A DNA stretch of 7,390 nucleotides from an uncultured Bacteroidales bacterium (GCA_937906975.1 CALCUN010000177.1:1-7390); one strand, 5' to 3'; shown: positions 1-7,122, numbered from the stretch's first letter. Notes: generated by a model from the sequence alone, not told the origin. Translations and numbers: made by a program.

Positions 1-532
<532 letters not shown>

Positions 533-575
533 AATTTAAATTATACCTATTATATATCTTATATTTTTTTCGTTG

Positions 576-583
576 CAAATATA
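576..583 (-). promoter_or_regulatory. Candidate Bacteroidota -7 element for eno
   Basis: The minus strand reads TATATTTG followed by C, which fits the Bacteroidota -7 consensus TAnnTTTG. It lies in the 72-bp gap before eno, about 60 bases upstream of the enolase start codon. No clear -33 TTTG is visible at the usual distance. The surrounding A/T richness makes a chance match possible, so this is a moderate call. Confidence 0.5.
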
Positions 584-587
584 ATTA

Positions 588-1631
588 TTAATTTTCAATA
601 TCGTATAAAAATTTATAATATTTTAAACCCGTATCCTCATCTTCTCCCTGTTCAATCCTATTTCGTGAGCCGTGAATATAGACTGTAAAATTTTTATCCA
701 GCTTTAAAATACTACGAAAACCTCTTTGTCCTTTTCTTAGAGCTTGTTCTGAAATTGCAAAGTTGTCTGAGAAATCCATATCAAAGTCTCTTTCATAGGA
801 GGTTTTATAATCTTCAAATCTTTCTTGAAGTTCATTGTTTCCTATAACGTTTTCCGCATATTTATTTACATCAAACTGTTTGTATTCTTTTAAATAATCA
901 GCTGTTTTACTTAGCAACTCTGCTTGATCAGCCTTACTCATTTCATATTCTGAAGGCAAAAACTCTGTAACAAAGCCTCTACAAAGATTGATTGCGTGTT
1001 CGGTATTAAAATATGAATCATGTCTTGCTTTAAGTCCTAAAAAACCATCTGTCCAATATGCTGCTTCTCCATTTCTATTTGATAAATCGACAACCGTTGC
1101 CACATATCCATCTTCACTCTCTTTATCAAAGATAATACAACCCTTATCCAACTTATTTATATTAATACCATTTTCACTCTCTATTTCAAATCCATCTCCT
1201 TTTGGAAAGACTTTTAAATAAGTTTCTTTGTTTTCTGATTTAAAGATACCAACTGCATTCACCACCTCGCCATCAATAAAACACTGACTAAGATAAGTGA
1301 TATACAATTCACCAGATTTAATATTAGGGTGCTCACTTACCTCATAAAGATATTGAGCTAATTTTACACTCTGCGCATATAATTCATTAACATCGTGAAA
1401 TATTTCTCTCACGCTTTGAAATACTAAATTATTCTCGCAACCTGTTTCCGAAAACAAGTGATAAGTTTGAGGTGATTTAAAGTTAGAGGTAAAATACTTC
1501 AACAACACACTACCTATTTCACCATGTATCATAAAAGGTGCAGGAGATATTTTCAAGGGTTCGTTATTAGTTTTATTTCCAACTCTATGCACCACCATTT
1601 TTTCTATAACTGCATCATCGCAAGTAATCAT
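588..1631 (-). CDS. Nucleoid-associated protein, NA37/YejK family
   Basis: This 347-residue protein matches the 37-kDa nucleoid-associated family (PF04245; E. coli YejK/NdpA), whose members bind the bacterial chromosome. The length is normal for the family. Visible landmarks are an N-terminal region with VVHRVGNK near residue 13, a central acidic alpha/beta part with NAVGIFKSENKETYLKV at 125-141, GEAAYWTDGFLGLK at 188-201, and a conserved-looking C-terminal block RSILKLDKNFTVYIHG at 306-321 ending in KYYKFLYDIE. There is no signal peptide or membrane segment, so it should be cytoplasmic. It starts 2 nt after the stop of the upstream exported protein gene, with a Shine-Dalgarno inside that gene's last codons, so the two are probably translationally coupled. 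The family assignment is from recognition of these blocks. Its precise role in Bacteroidota is not known to me. Confidence 0.88.
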   Translation of the reverse strand: MITCDDAVIEKMVVHRVGNKTNNEPLKISPAPFMIHGEIGSVLLKYFTSNFKSPQTYHLFSETGCENNLVFQSVREIFHDVNELYAQSVKLAQYLYEVSEHPNIKSGELYITYLSQCFIDGEVVNAVGIFKSENKETYLKVFPKGDGFEIESENGININKLDKGCIIFDKESEDGYVATVVDLSNRNGEAAYWTDGFLGLKARHDSYFNTEHAINLCRGFVTEFLPSEYEMSKADQAELLSKTADYLKEYKQFDVNKYAENVIGNNELQERFEDYKTSYERDFDMDFSDNFAISEQALRKGQRGFRSILKLDKNFTVYIHGSRNRIEQGEDEDTGLKYYKFLYDIEN

Positions 1632-1633
1632 AT

Positions 1634-3742
1634 CTATTCTCCTTTATGATATTTATTCCACTTAATCAAATTCTTGTTATAACTCTTTATTAGAGATTTA
1701 AACCATTTATCCCCACCATATTTATCCATCAACCTATTTGATTGAGCAATCTTGTCATTTCTTTTACTTTCTTCCAAAGACATCATTTTACCCAATTGCT
1801 TTTGAATTTTCTTTGTATGACGCGATTTATAACCAAAGTCTTTTAAAGCAGCCAAGGCTTCAACTCCTTGTTCGTATTGACGATATTTCATTAGGTTTTC
1901 AATAGTATTAATAGCTAATTGATCGTTTCCAAATTCATAAATCACCTCTCTGATAGGTTTATGTTGCACACTCATCTCTTTAAGATTATGAGTTACATAA
2001 AATTTCTCCAACGCTGCATATTCTTTCAAATACCTTGCAGTATCACCTTGCTCTAAAAGCGAAACAACTTGCTCACTATTTTGAACATATTCAAGAGGCA
2101 TTTCTATTTGTCTTTTCAAAGCTCTAAGTCTTTGCTTATTCAATTTACAATCACTGCTACCCTTGATTTGCATACCTATTTTTATATACTCTTCTGCTGT
2201 ATAAAAATCGTTCTTTCTAATACAATCCAAAACATTATGCACCATCACATCTACCTCTTCTTGCTTCTTTTGACAAACCCTTTGATCTATTGCTCGCAAG
2301 TAGTTATTCATTATCTTCACAACCTCACTATCATTCTTCATATTGTATTTTGCAAGCATCTTTTCTGTAATATCAACCAAACTATCGGCAGTCAAAATAT
2401 CATCTTGGAAGATTGCATATTCAGCCTTATTCATTCTCTTTGCAGTTACCGCTCTAATAGCAGCAACATTAGCCTTATCCAAATTCTTTGCCGACTTCAA
2501 GTTTGGCAACTCATTAGTTTTTTCCAAAAACTCAACAGCCTTTTCTTGACTATTCACTTTTACATAAACATACTTATCTTCTATTTCCTTAACACTCTTT
2601 TCTGCATTAGTCGTTGTGTCTTTTACAAACTCAGGATACTTATCTGCATAACCCGTATTAGGAGCAGCATTTTCCAAAGAGTCTAAAACAGGATCTGTTG
2701 TATTAGTTGTTCCTTGCATTAAGGCAATTTGTTTCAATACATCTGTTTCATATTCACCTCCAAGCATAGAGACCAATTCTTTTGCTTTATGAATAAGATC
2801 TATTCTTGCATCATTGTGTTTTGCATCAAGCAATCCCTTTGCAGTTGCAAGATAATTTCCAACCACTATCTTAATCATATCATCAAAATCAGAAGTATCA
2901 GAAATTTCTCCTCTATTTCTTTGTAAGTAATCGTAAGTATTTACGAGAAAATCCCCAGCAACCTTTGTCTTTTGCTTATCAACGGCAAGTTTTGACACCT
3001 TTATATGATCTTTATATATACCATTTTTACAGATAGTAATGTTTTTCTCTATCAAGTTAGGCTTACAAATATTCAAAATATCATCTTTACAATAGGATTG
3101 CAACTGTAAAAGAATATCTTCCGCATCAGAATATTTCCCCTCTTTGATAAAAGCCAAAGAAGTAATGATATTTTTATCGTATGCAAAAGTTAAAAGGTTT
3201 TTACAAAGCTGACTCTCATCTTTATCAAGAGAATCATTCTTTAAAATACGAGTCAATCTCTCTGTAGCCTCACCTACATGAAGCGAATCCAAATTCATTT
3301 TTGCCAATTCATAAGTAGCCATTACATTCATTGAATCAGCCTCAACACTCTTAATCAAATAAGAATACGCCTCTTGATTTTTATTATTCAATTTAGCAAA
3401 AATCGCTTTTTTATAATACCAATCACTCATTCTTGGTATCATAAATTCCACAATCTCGCTATTTTGCTCAATCAAAAGTTTAAGTTCCAAACTCTTTGCA
3501 TGAATATCGTTATCAAAATTATTGACTTGTTGTTTTTTCAAAAAGGCTTCAGCCTGCTCAAGCTGATATTTATAAGCAGACATCATATCAAAATTCTCGC
3601 TACTTATACAAGAAATAGTTTTAATATGCTTGTTATATTGAGAAAGTATATCTTTCTTAGCAGAAGACGATAAAACCTGTGCCGAAAGTCCACAAAAGAC
3701 AAACACACAAACCACAAATGCAAATAACTTTTTACTATTCAT
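1634..3742 (-). CDS. Exported alpha-helical (TPR-like) repeat protein of unknown function
   Basis: I do not recognise a named family for this 702-residue protein. Residues 1-21 form a Sec signal peptide: Lys4-Lys5, a hydrophobic core, then GLSA before Gln22, with no convincing lipobox. The mature protein should therefore be periplasmic or outer-membrane associated. The rest looks almost wholly alpha-helical. Segments resembling tetratricopeptide repeats occur at about 107-140 (WYYKKAIFAKLNNKNQEAY then a second helix), 141-170 and 195-215 (AFIKEGKYSDAEDILLQL). A Thr/Asn/Asp-rich, probably flexible linker spans about 343-385. A second helical region covers about 385-702 and ends in a basic tail. 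The gene leads the leftward operon and is divergent from the lytic transglycosylase. A role in envelope maintenance is conceivable from that position but is inference only. The ATG at 3740-3742 is chosen because the signal peptide begins there and a promoter lies just upstream. Confidence 0.85.
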   Translation of the reverse strand: MNSKKLFAFVVCVFVFCGLSAQVLSSSAKKDILSQYNKHIKTISCISSENFDMMSAYKYQLEQAEAFLKKQQVNNFDNDIHAKSLELKLLIEQNSEIVEFMIPRMSDWYYKKAIFAKLNNKNQEAYSYLIKSVEADSMNVMATYELAKMNLDSLHVGEATERLTRILKNDSLDKDESQLCKNLLTFAYDKNIITSLAFIKEGKYSDAEDILLQLQSYCKDDILNICKPNLIEKNITICKNGIYKDHIKVSKLAVDKQKTKVAGDFLVNTYDYLQRNRGEISDTSDFDDMIKIVVGNYLATAKGLLDAKHNDARIDLIHKAKELVSMLGGEYETDVLKQIALMQGTTNTTDPVLDSLENAAPNTGYADKYPEFVKDTTTNAEKSVKEIEDKYVYVKVNSQEKAVEFLEKTNELPNLKSAKNLDKANVAAIRAVTAKRMNKAEYAIFQDDILTADSLVDITEKMLAKYNMKNDSEVVKIMNNYLRAIDQRVCQKKQEEVDVMVHNVLDCIRKNDFYTAEEYIKIGMQIKGSSDCKLNKQRLRALKRQIEMPLEYVQNSEQVVSLLEQGDTARYLKEYAALEKFYVTHNLKEMSVQHKPIREVIYEFGNDQLAINTIENLMKYRQYEQGVEALAALKDFGYKSRHTKKIQKQLGKMMSLEESKRNDKIAQSNRLMDKYGGDKWFKSLIKSYNKNLIKWNKYHKGE
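1639..1645 (-). promoter_or_regulatory. Shine-Dalgarno of the NA37-type gene, inside the upstream gene
   Basis: The minus strand reads AAAGGAG, with seven bases between GGAG and the ATG at 1629-1631. The same bases encode the final Lys-Gly-Glu of the exported protein, whose TAG stop is at 1634-1636. The arrangement TAG-AT-ATG indicates coupled translation and fixes the start of the downstream gene. Confidence 0.75.
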
Positions 3743-3761
3743 ATTTAATATTTTTTGTTCG

Positions 3762-3769
3762 CAAAGTTA
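3762..3769 (-). promoter_or_regulatory. Bacteroidota -7 promoter element for the leftward operon
   Basis: The minus strand reads TAACTTTG then CG, an exact fit to TAnnTTTG. Nineteen bases separate it from the ATG of the exported protein gene, which implies a short A/T-rich leader without a Shine-Dalgarno. I see no good -33 TTTG at about 20 bases upstream. It is the mirror partner of the rightward element at 3801-3808. Confidence 0.75.
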
Positions 3770-3800
3770 ATAAAAAAAATTCTTTTCGCTTATTTTGTCG

Positions 3801-3808
3801 TATCTTTG
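3801..3808 (+). promoter_or_regulatory. Bacteroidota -7 promoter element for the lytic transglycosylase gene
   Basis: TATCTTTG followed by CG fits TAnnTTTG exactly. It lies 22 bases before the ATG at 3831. An in-frame ATG at 3795 lies upstream of this element and could not be on its transcript, so the element decides the start codon. The -33 region is not obvious. Confidence 0.78.
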
Positions 3809-3830
3809 CGTCGTTTTAATAATAACGAAA

Positions 3831-4826
3831 ATGAAGAAAAATAATTACACTCTAATATTAAGTATTTGTGCAATAACACTTAGCATTTGTGCAATAAGCC
3901 TTAACTTTTTCATAATGGCAACGCAAAAACCAGACGAAGAACAAGTATATAAAAACACAATAATAGAACATTTACACAATTTTTCAGCACCAATTCCACA
4001 AGAATTAACCTTTTGCGGAGAAAAAGTACCATTAGACAATATTTTTGTAAGAGAAGCCCTCGACAGAGAACTTACCTCAATAATGTATCAACACGGAACC
4101 ACATTTCAAATCCTTAAAAGAAGTTGGAGATTCTTCCCAGAAATAGAACAATACCTAAAAGAATTTGGCGGACATGACGATTTAAAATATCTATCTGTTG
4201 CAGAAAGTGCATTATCTGATGTAGTTTCCCCTGCAAAAGCCGCAGGATTTTGGCAATTCATGCCAAAAACAGCAAAAGAATACGGACTTGTAGTAACAGA
4301 AGAATGGGACGAGAGATACGACTTAAAGAAAGCAACAAAAGCCGCAGTAGAATATCTAAATTCCTCTTACTCTCGCTTAGGCGATTGGGCGCTAACCGCT
4401 GCCGCATACAACTGCGGAGAAGCAGGAGTCTTAAGACAAATGAAACAACAAGAATGTAAAGACTATTGGGGCTTAAACATAAACAAAGAAACCTCACGCT
4501 ACGTTTACAGAATCTTAGCCTACAAAATCCTTTTAGAAAACCCACAACAATATGGCTTTTATGTAAGAACAAAAGACTGTCATCAACCACTAATTTGTGA
4601 TACAATCACAATAGATTCCACAGTAACAGATTTGCCAGCCCTTGCAAAAACACTAAATTGTCCCTACAAATATTTCAAAACCCTAAACCCACAATCAAGA
4701 GCACACAAACTAACCAACCAACACAAAAAACAATATCAATTTAAGATAATAAAACAAGAAAATCTTTCCTATACCAAAGCCTTAGAGCAAAACAACCTAA
4801 CAAATAATACAGAATTTTTAAATTAA
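3831..4826 (+). CDS. Membrane-anchored lytic murein transglycosylase (SLT domain, MltD-like)
   Basis: This 331-residue protein should cleave the MurNAc-GlcNAc bond of peptidoglycan with formation of a 1,6-anhydro-MurNAc end, acting in the periplasm. Residues 7-29 are a hydrophobic N-terminal segment that either anchors the protein or serves as an export signal. The SLT domain covers about 103-240. It shows the catalytic Glu125 in the VAESAL motif, AAGFWQFMPKTAKEYGL at 137-153, ALTAAAYNCGEAGV at 187-200 and ETSRYVYRILA at 220-230, the usual order for family 1 enzymes of the MltD type. Residues about 255-310 look like the segment following SLT in bacteroidal homologues (LNPQSR near 285-290), but no clear LysM repeat is present, unlike E. 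coli MltD. The start at 3831 is preferred over an in-frame ATG at 3795 because the promoter at 3801-3808 lies between them. The gene is single, divergent from the exported protein gene, and is followed by a terminator. Confidence 0.92.
   Translation: MKKNNYTLILSICAITLSICAISLNFFIMATQKPDEEQVYKNTIIEHLHNFSAPIPQELTFCGEKVPLDNIFVREALDRELTSIMYQHGTTFQILKRSWRFFPEIEQYLKEFGGHDDLKYLSVAESALSDVVSPAKAAGFWQFMPKTAKEYGLVVTEEWDERYDLKKATKAAVEYLNSSYSRLGDWALTAAAYNCGEAGVLRQMKQQECKDYWGLNINKETSRYVYRILAYKILLENPQQYGFYVRTKDCHQPLICDTITIDSTVTDLPALAKTLNCPYKYFKTLNPQSRAHKLTNQHKKQYQFKIIKQENLSYTKALEQNNLTNNTEFLN
3861..3902 (+). repeat. 21-bp tandem duplication in the membrane-segment codons
   Basis: Two adjacent 21-bp units at 3861-3881 and 3882-3902 match at 18 of 21 positions. 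They encode SICAITL followed by SICAISL, that is residues 11-17 and 18-24 of the transglycosylase. The frame is kept, so the duplication lengthens the hydrophobic segment by seven residues. Confidence 0.8.
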
Positions 4827-4835
4827 GATAAAAAC

Positions 4836-4871
4836 AAAAAACGCTGACAGAATGAATCTATCAGCGTTTTT
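4836..4871. terminator. Bidirectional rho-independent terminator between the transglycosylase gene and tRNA-Phe
   Basis: ACGCTGA at 4841-4847 pairs with TCAGCGT at 4861-4867. A C-A mismatch follows, then AGA (4849-4851) pairs with TCT (4857-4859) across a five-base loop. Six A's precede and five T's follow the stem, so the hairpin has a T-tract on both strands. It can end the rightward transglycosylase transcript and the leftward tRNA transcript, which is consistent with the two converging here. Confidence 0.88.
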
Positions 4872-4878
4872 CTTTTTG

Positions 4879-4951
4879 TGGTGTCACCAGGAATCGAACC
4901 GGGGACACAAGGATTTTCAGTCCTTTGCTCTACCAACTGAGCTATGACACC
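4879..4951 (-). tRNA. tRNA-Phe (anticodon GAA)
   Basis: The minus strand folds into a 73-base cloverleaf. The acceptor stem is GGTGTCA/TGACACC with discriminator A. The D arm is GCTC-AGTTGGTA-GAGC. The anticodon stem is AAGGA/TCCTT around the loop CTGAAAA, which contains GAA for phenylalanine. The variable loop is GTGTC and the T loop is TTCGATT. The CCA end is not encoded; the discriminator is followed by CAA, so CCA must be added by nucleotidyltransferase. The T stem CCCGG/CCTGG has a C-T (C-U in RNA) mismatch at positions 51:63 (window 4901 and 4889), while all other stems pair perfectly. A promoter lies just upstream and a terminator just downstream, so the gene forms its own unit. Confidence 0.97.
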
Positions 4952-4963
4952 ATCAGCGTTTTT
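4952..4963. repeat. Second copy of ATCAGCGTTTTT flanking tRNA-Phe (first copy at 4860-4871)
   Basis: ATCAGCGTTTTT occurs exactly at 4860-4871, as one arm of the terminator, and at 4952-4963, directly adjoining the 5' end of tRNA-Phe. The two copies bracket the tRNA as direct repeats. On the tRNA strand the leader therefore begins with the same AAAAACGCTGAT that starts the terminator hairpin. Confidence 0.85.
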
Positions 4964-4970
4964 GCGAGTG

Positions 4971-5002
4971 CAAAGATACTATCTTTTTTCTTTCCCACCA
5001 AA
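4971..5002 (-). promoter_or_regulatory. Promoter of tRNA-Phe with both -33 and -7 elements
   Basis: On the minus strand TTTG (4999-5002) is followed after exactly 20 bases by TATCTTTG (4971-4978), then CAC. This is the best complete match to the Bacteroidota primary sigma promoter (TTTG, about 20 bases, TAnnTTTG) in the window. The tRNA begins 19 bases downstream of the -7 element, leaving a short 5' leader for RNase P to remove. Confidence 0.85.
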
Positions 5003-5021
5003 TTTTTTTTGATTTTTTTTG

Positions 5022-5029
5022 TATTTTTG
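5022..5029 (+). promoter_or_regulatory. Bacteroidota -7 promoter element for the hemerythrin/LuxR regulator gene
   Basis: TATTTTTG followed by C fits TAnnTTTG and ends 22 bases before the ATG at 5052, the same spacing as for the transglycosylase gene. The T-rich sequence before it gives no clear -33 TTTG. An in-frame start at 5019 would overlap this element and is therefore rejected. Confidence 0.68.
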
Positions 5030-5051
5030 CAAAATAAATTACAGAATCAAG

Positions 5052-5993
5052 ATGAGATTTTACACAAAAGAAGACATTTTATTTGAAGTTATTTGTTCGG
5101 ATTACCAATTACTTAATGTAATTTCACGTTTTAATTTAAACTCAGGCTTTGGAGAAAAAAATATTGCAGAAATTTGCGAAGAAAATTCCATAGATTGCAA
5201 CACATTTTTAGCAATAATCAACTTCACAAAGAACGCTGGCGAAAATATTTGGCACTTAAATGACATTTCTTTGCAGACCTTATGTGATTATTTACGTCAA
5301 TCCCACACCTATTATTTAGACTTTCTTCTCCCATCTATAAGAAGAAAACTCATTGAAGCCATAGGAATGTTACCAGCCAATGAAGTAGCAAGTCTCATTC
5401 TTAAATTCTATGACGAATACTGTTTAGAGGTTCAAAAACACCTAAAAATAGAAGACAAAGACATATTTCCAAAAGTAGAACAACTCATAAGAGGAGAAAT
5501 AGAGTCGATAAACACTCAAACAAACAACATAACCACTTTACATCGTCGTCCATTAGACCAAAAGCTCTCAGAATTAAAAAAACTAATCATAAAATACTTC
5601 AAAAGCGATAATAACAACTATTTAATAAACTCGGTTTTATACGACATATTCCTTTTAGAGCAAGACTTAATCTGTCATGGCAAATTAGAAACACAAATTT
5701 TTCTTGAAGAAATCAAAAAATTAGAAAACAAATACAAAGAAAATCCATCTCTTGTCTGCAAGAAAGAGAATAAAGAAGAAGTTTTGCTAAGCGATAGAGA
5801 AAAAGACGTAATTGTTTGCGTAGTAAAAGGACTTACAAACAAAGCCATAGCCGACAGACTCTCAATTTCCGTAAACACAGTTACCACCCACCGCAGAAAT
5901 ATCGCAAAAAAACTAAACATTCACTCCTCAGCAGGACTTACAATCTATGCAATAATGAACAAACTTGTAGATATAAAAGAAGTAAAACTTTAA
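5052..5993 (+). CDS. One-component regulator: hemerythrin-like di-iron domain fused to a LuxR-type DNA-binding domain
   Basis: This 313-residue cytoplasmic protein has three parts. Residues about 8-60 resemble the ScdA_N/DUF542 domain of RIC iron-centre repair proteins, but GFG stands where those proteins usually have a Cys pair. Residues about 75-225 form a hemerythrin-like helical bundle. Its candidate iron ligands are His85 (SHTYY), His130 and Glu134 (HLKIE), His164, and His209 and Glu213 (HGKLE). As I recall them, E. coli YtfE has ligands at 84, 129, 133, 160, 204 and 208, so the set is complete and similarly spaced. Residues about 246-303 form a LuxR/GerE helix-turn-helix (LSDREKDVIVCVVKGLTNKAIADRL, then SVNTVTTHRRNIAKKL). 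There is no receiver domain or membrane segment, so it should sense directly, plausibly nitric oxide, oxygen or iron-sulfur damage, and act on transcription. Signal and targets are inference. It is monocistronic, behind its own promoter. Confidence 0.87.
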   Translation: MRFYTKEDILFEVICSDYQLLNVISRFNLNSGFGEKNIAEICEENSIDCNTFLAIINFTKNAGENIWHLNDISLQTLCDYLRQSHTYYLDFLLPSIRRKLIEAIGMLPANEVASLILKFYDEYCLEVQKHLKIEDKDIFPKVEQLIRGEIESINTQTNNITTLHRRPLDQKLSELKKLIIKYFKSDNNNYLINSVLYDIFLLEQDLICHGKLETQIFLEEIKKLENKYKENPSLVCKKENKEEVLLSDREKDVIVCVVKGLTNKAIADRLSISVNTVTTHRRNIAKKLNIHSSAGLTIYAIMNKLVDIKEVKL

Positions 5994-5995
5994 AG

Positions 5996-6015
5996 AGAAA
6001 AAAAAGTCTAAGAAA
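5996..6015. repeat. 20-bp direct repeat, left copy (right copy at 7155-7174)
   Basis: AGAAAAAAAAGTCTAAGAAA occurs exactly at 5996-6015 and again at 7155-7174. The left copy sits in the 25-bp gap between the regulator stop and the ATPase stop; the right copy is about 30 bp beyond the ATPase 5' end. The pair thus frames the truncated ATPase. Its A-rich composition lowers the weight of the match, but the GTCTAAG core is specific. Confidence 0.75.
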
Positions 6016-6018
6016 GAT

Positions 6019-7122
6019 TTATTCAAACAACGTTTCTAAATCAGAAGACAAGAAATCTTCCAATGGAATACCGCCACTTCCTACTATAAATGAGTGAATA
6101 GGATTAAATTTTTCTTTAAATACGCTTATACCTTTATTAGTTGTTCTTCTCCCGCTTTTAACCTCTATTGCAATACACTGACGATTATATTCTAAGATAA
6201 AATCCACCTCTTCGTTTCTTTCTCTCCAATAATAAAGCTTATAATCTAATTCATCTGCCATATTAAGTAAATGAGCACCAACCGCACTTTCCACCCAGCG
6301 GCCCCACATTTTAGGATTTACAAACACTTGTGAATAATTCATTCCATAAAGAGAGCTCAACAAAGCAGTATTATAAACCAACATTTTAGGAATAGAATTA
6401 TACTTACGTGCATTATCTTTTGCGTATTTTTGCAATCCACACAACAAATGCGATTCTTTGAGAGTTGAAAGATAACTTGCCAAAGTCGTAACATTACCTA
6501 CATCTTGTAATTGTCCTAATAATTTAGTCAAAGCGATTTCTTCGCCAGAGTAAGTACAACCTAACTCCACCAACTGTTGCATTAACTCTGGTTTATACAC
6601 AAGTTTTGTCATCAAAATATCATAAACAATTGCAGGAGCAATAATACTCTCCTTTATATACCTACGCCAACGAGTTTCATTATTGATAAATTTCACTCCA
6701 CCTGGATAACCACCAAAAAAAACATAGTGTTCCAAATCTATTCCAAAAGCCTCTTTCATTTCTTTATAGCTCCAATGCGACATGTGAATTAATTCATATC
6801 TACCTGCCAAAGATTCTGTAAGACCATCTTTTATTAAAAGACGAGAAGAGCCAAGAAGAACAACCTTTATATTAACATCATTAAAAGTATCTGCATCCCA
6901 CTCTTTTTTTACAGCCTCACTCCAATTACTAATCTTATGAACCTCATCAATAACCAACAAATATTCTTCAACCTTCTTTAATTTCATTCTCTGACGAGCA
7001 GTTTCCCAAACCTCATTTATCCAAGAAACATTTTCCTTTCCTACATTATCTGCTGAAATGAAGGTAAAATCAATTGTAATTTCTTTCACAAAATGTTCAA
7101 ATCTACCAAACAAAATGTTCAA
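6019..7122 (-). pseudogene. AAA_14/DUF4143-type ATPase, 5'-truncated (Walker A missing)
   Basis: The intact 367 codons match the middle and end of the orphan ATPases with AAA_14 and DUF4143 domains. Visible are Walker B LLVIDE at 55-60, followed by VHKISNWSEAVKKEWD, sensor-like VVLLGSS at 87-93, LTESLAGRYE at 101-110, FFGGYPGG at 135-142, and the DUF4143 part with KMWGRWVESAVGAHLLN at 271-287. A PD-(D/E)XK-like trio follows: Asp307 in EEVDFIL, and Glu320 and Lys322 in IAIEVKSG. Full-length relatives begin with a Walker A P-loop (GPRQVGKT-like) about 50 residues before the ISADNV segment seen here at 22-27. That part is absent. The only available start is TTG at 7120-7122; upstream, the frame meets TGA at 7141-7143 and the DNA is repeats. 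Without a P-loop it should not hydrolyse ATP. The remaining frame is undamaged, so the loss looks recent, or the remnant is retained. Confidence 0.82.

Noticed and set aside
988..1221. 77-codon plus-strand open frame opposite the NA37-type gene
   Set aside because: It lies entirely within a recognised gene on the other strand and has no recognisable features of its own.
2069..2686. 205-codon open frame on the plus strand opposite the exported protein gene
   Set aside because: Its composition (Ile/Leu/Cys/Phe-rich) is the usual antisense shadow of a Lys/Glu/Asn-rich gene. No promoter or family feature supports it, and the minus-strand gene has a signal peptide and a promoter.
3795..3830. Longer start for the lytic transglycosylase at 3795, adding 12 residues
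   Set aside because: The promoter element at 3801-3808 falls inside this extension, and the residues from 3831 (MKKNNY, then a hydrophobic stretch) look like a normal N-terminus.
3831..3902. Lipoprotein signal (LSIC) in the transglycosylase
   Set aside because: Ile directly before Cys is atypical, and after Cys20 the sequence stays hydrophobic to residue 29, so a membrane anchor fits better.
4258..4605. 115-codon minus-strand frame across the SLT domain
   Set aside because: It overlaps the catalytic region of a clearly coding gene and has the Leu/Arg/Ser-rich composition typical of an antisense shadow.
4860..4963. tRNA-Phe flanked by att-like direct repeats left by an integrated element
   Set aside because: The repeat does not overlap the tRNA 3' end as att sites do, one copy is part of a terminator, and no integrase or foreign genes lie between the copies.
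5019..5051. Longer start for the hemerythrin/LuxR regulator at 5019, adding 11 residues
   Set aside because: It overlaps the TATTTTTG promoter element at 5022-5029, and the added residues do not resemble the family N-terminus.
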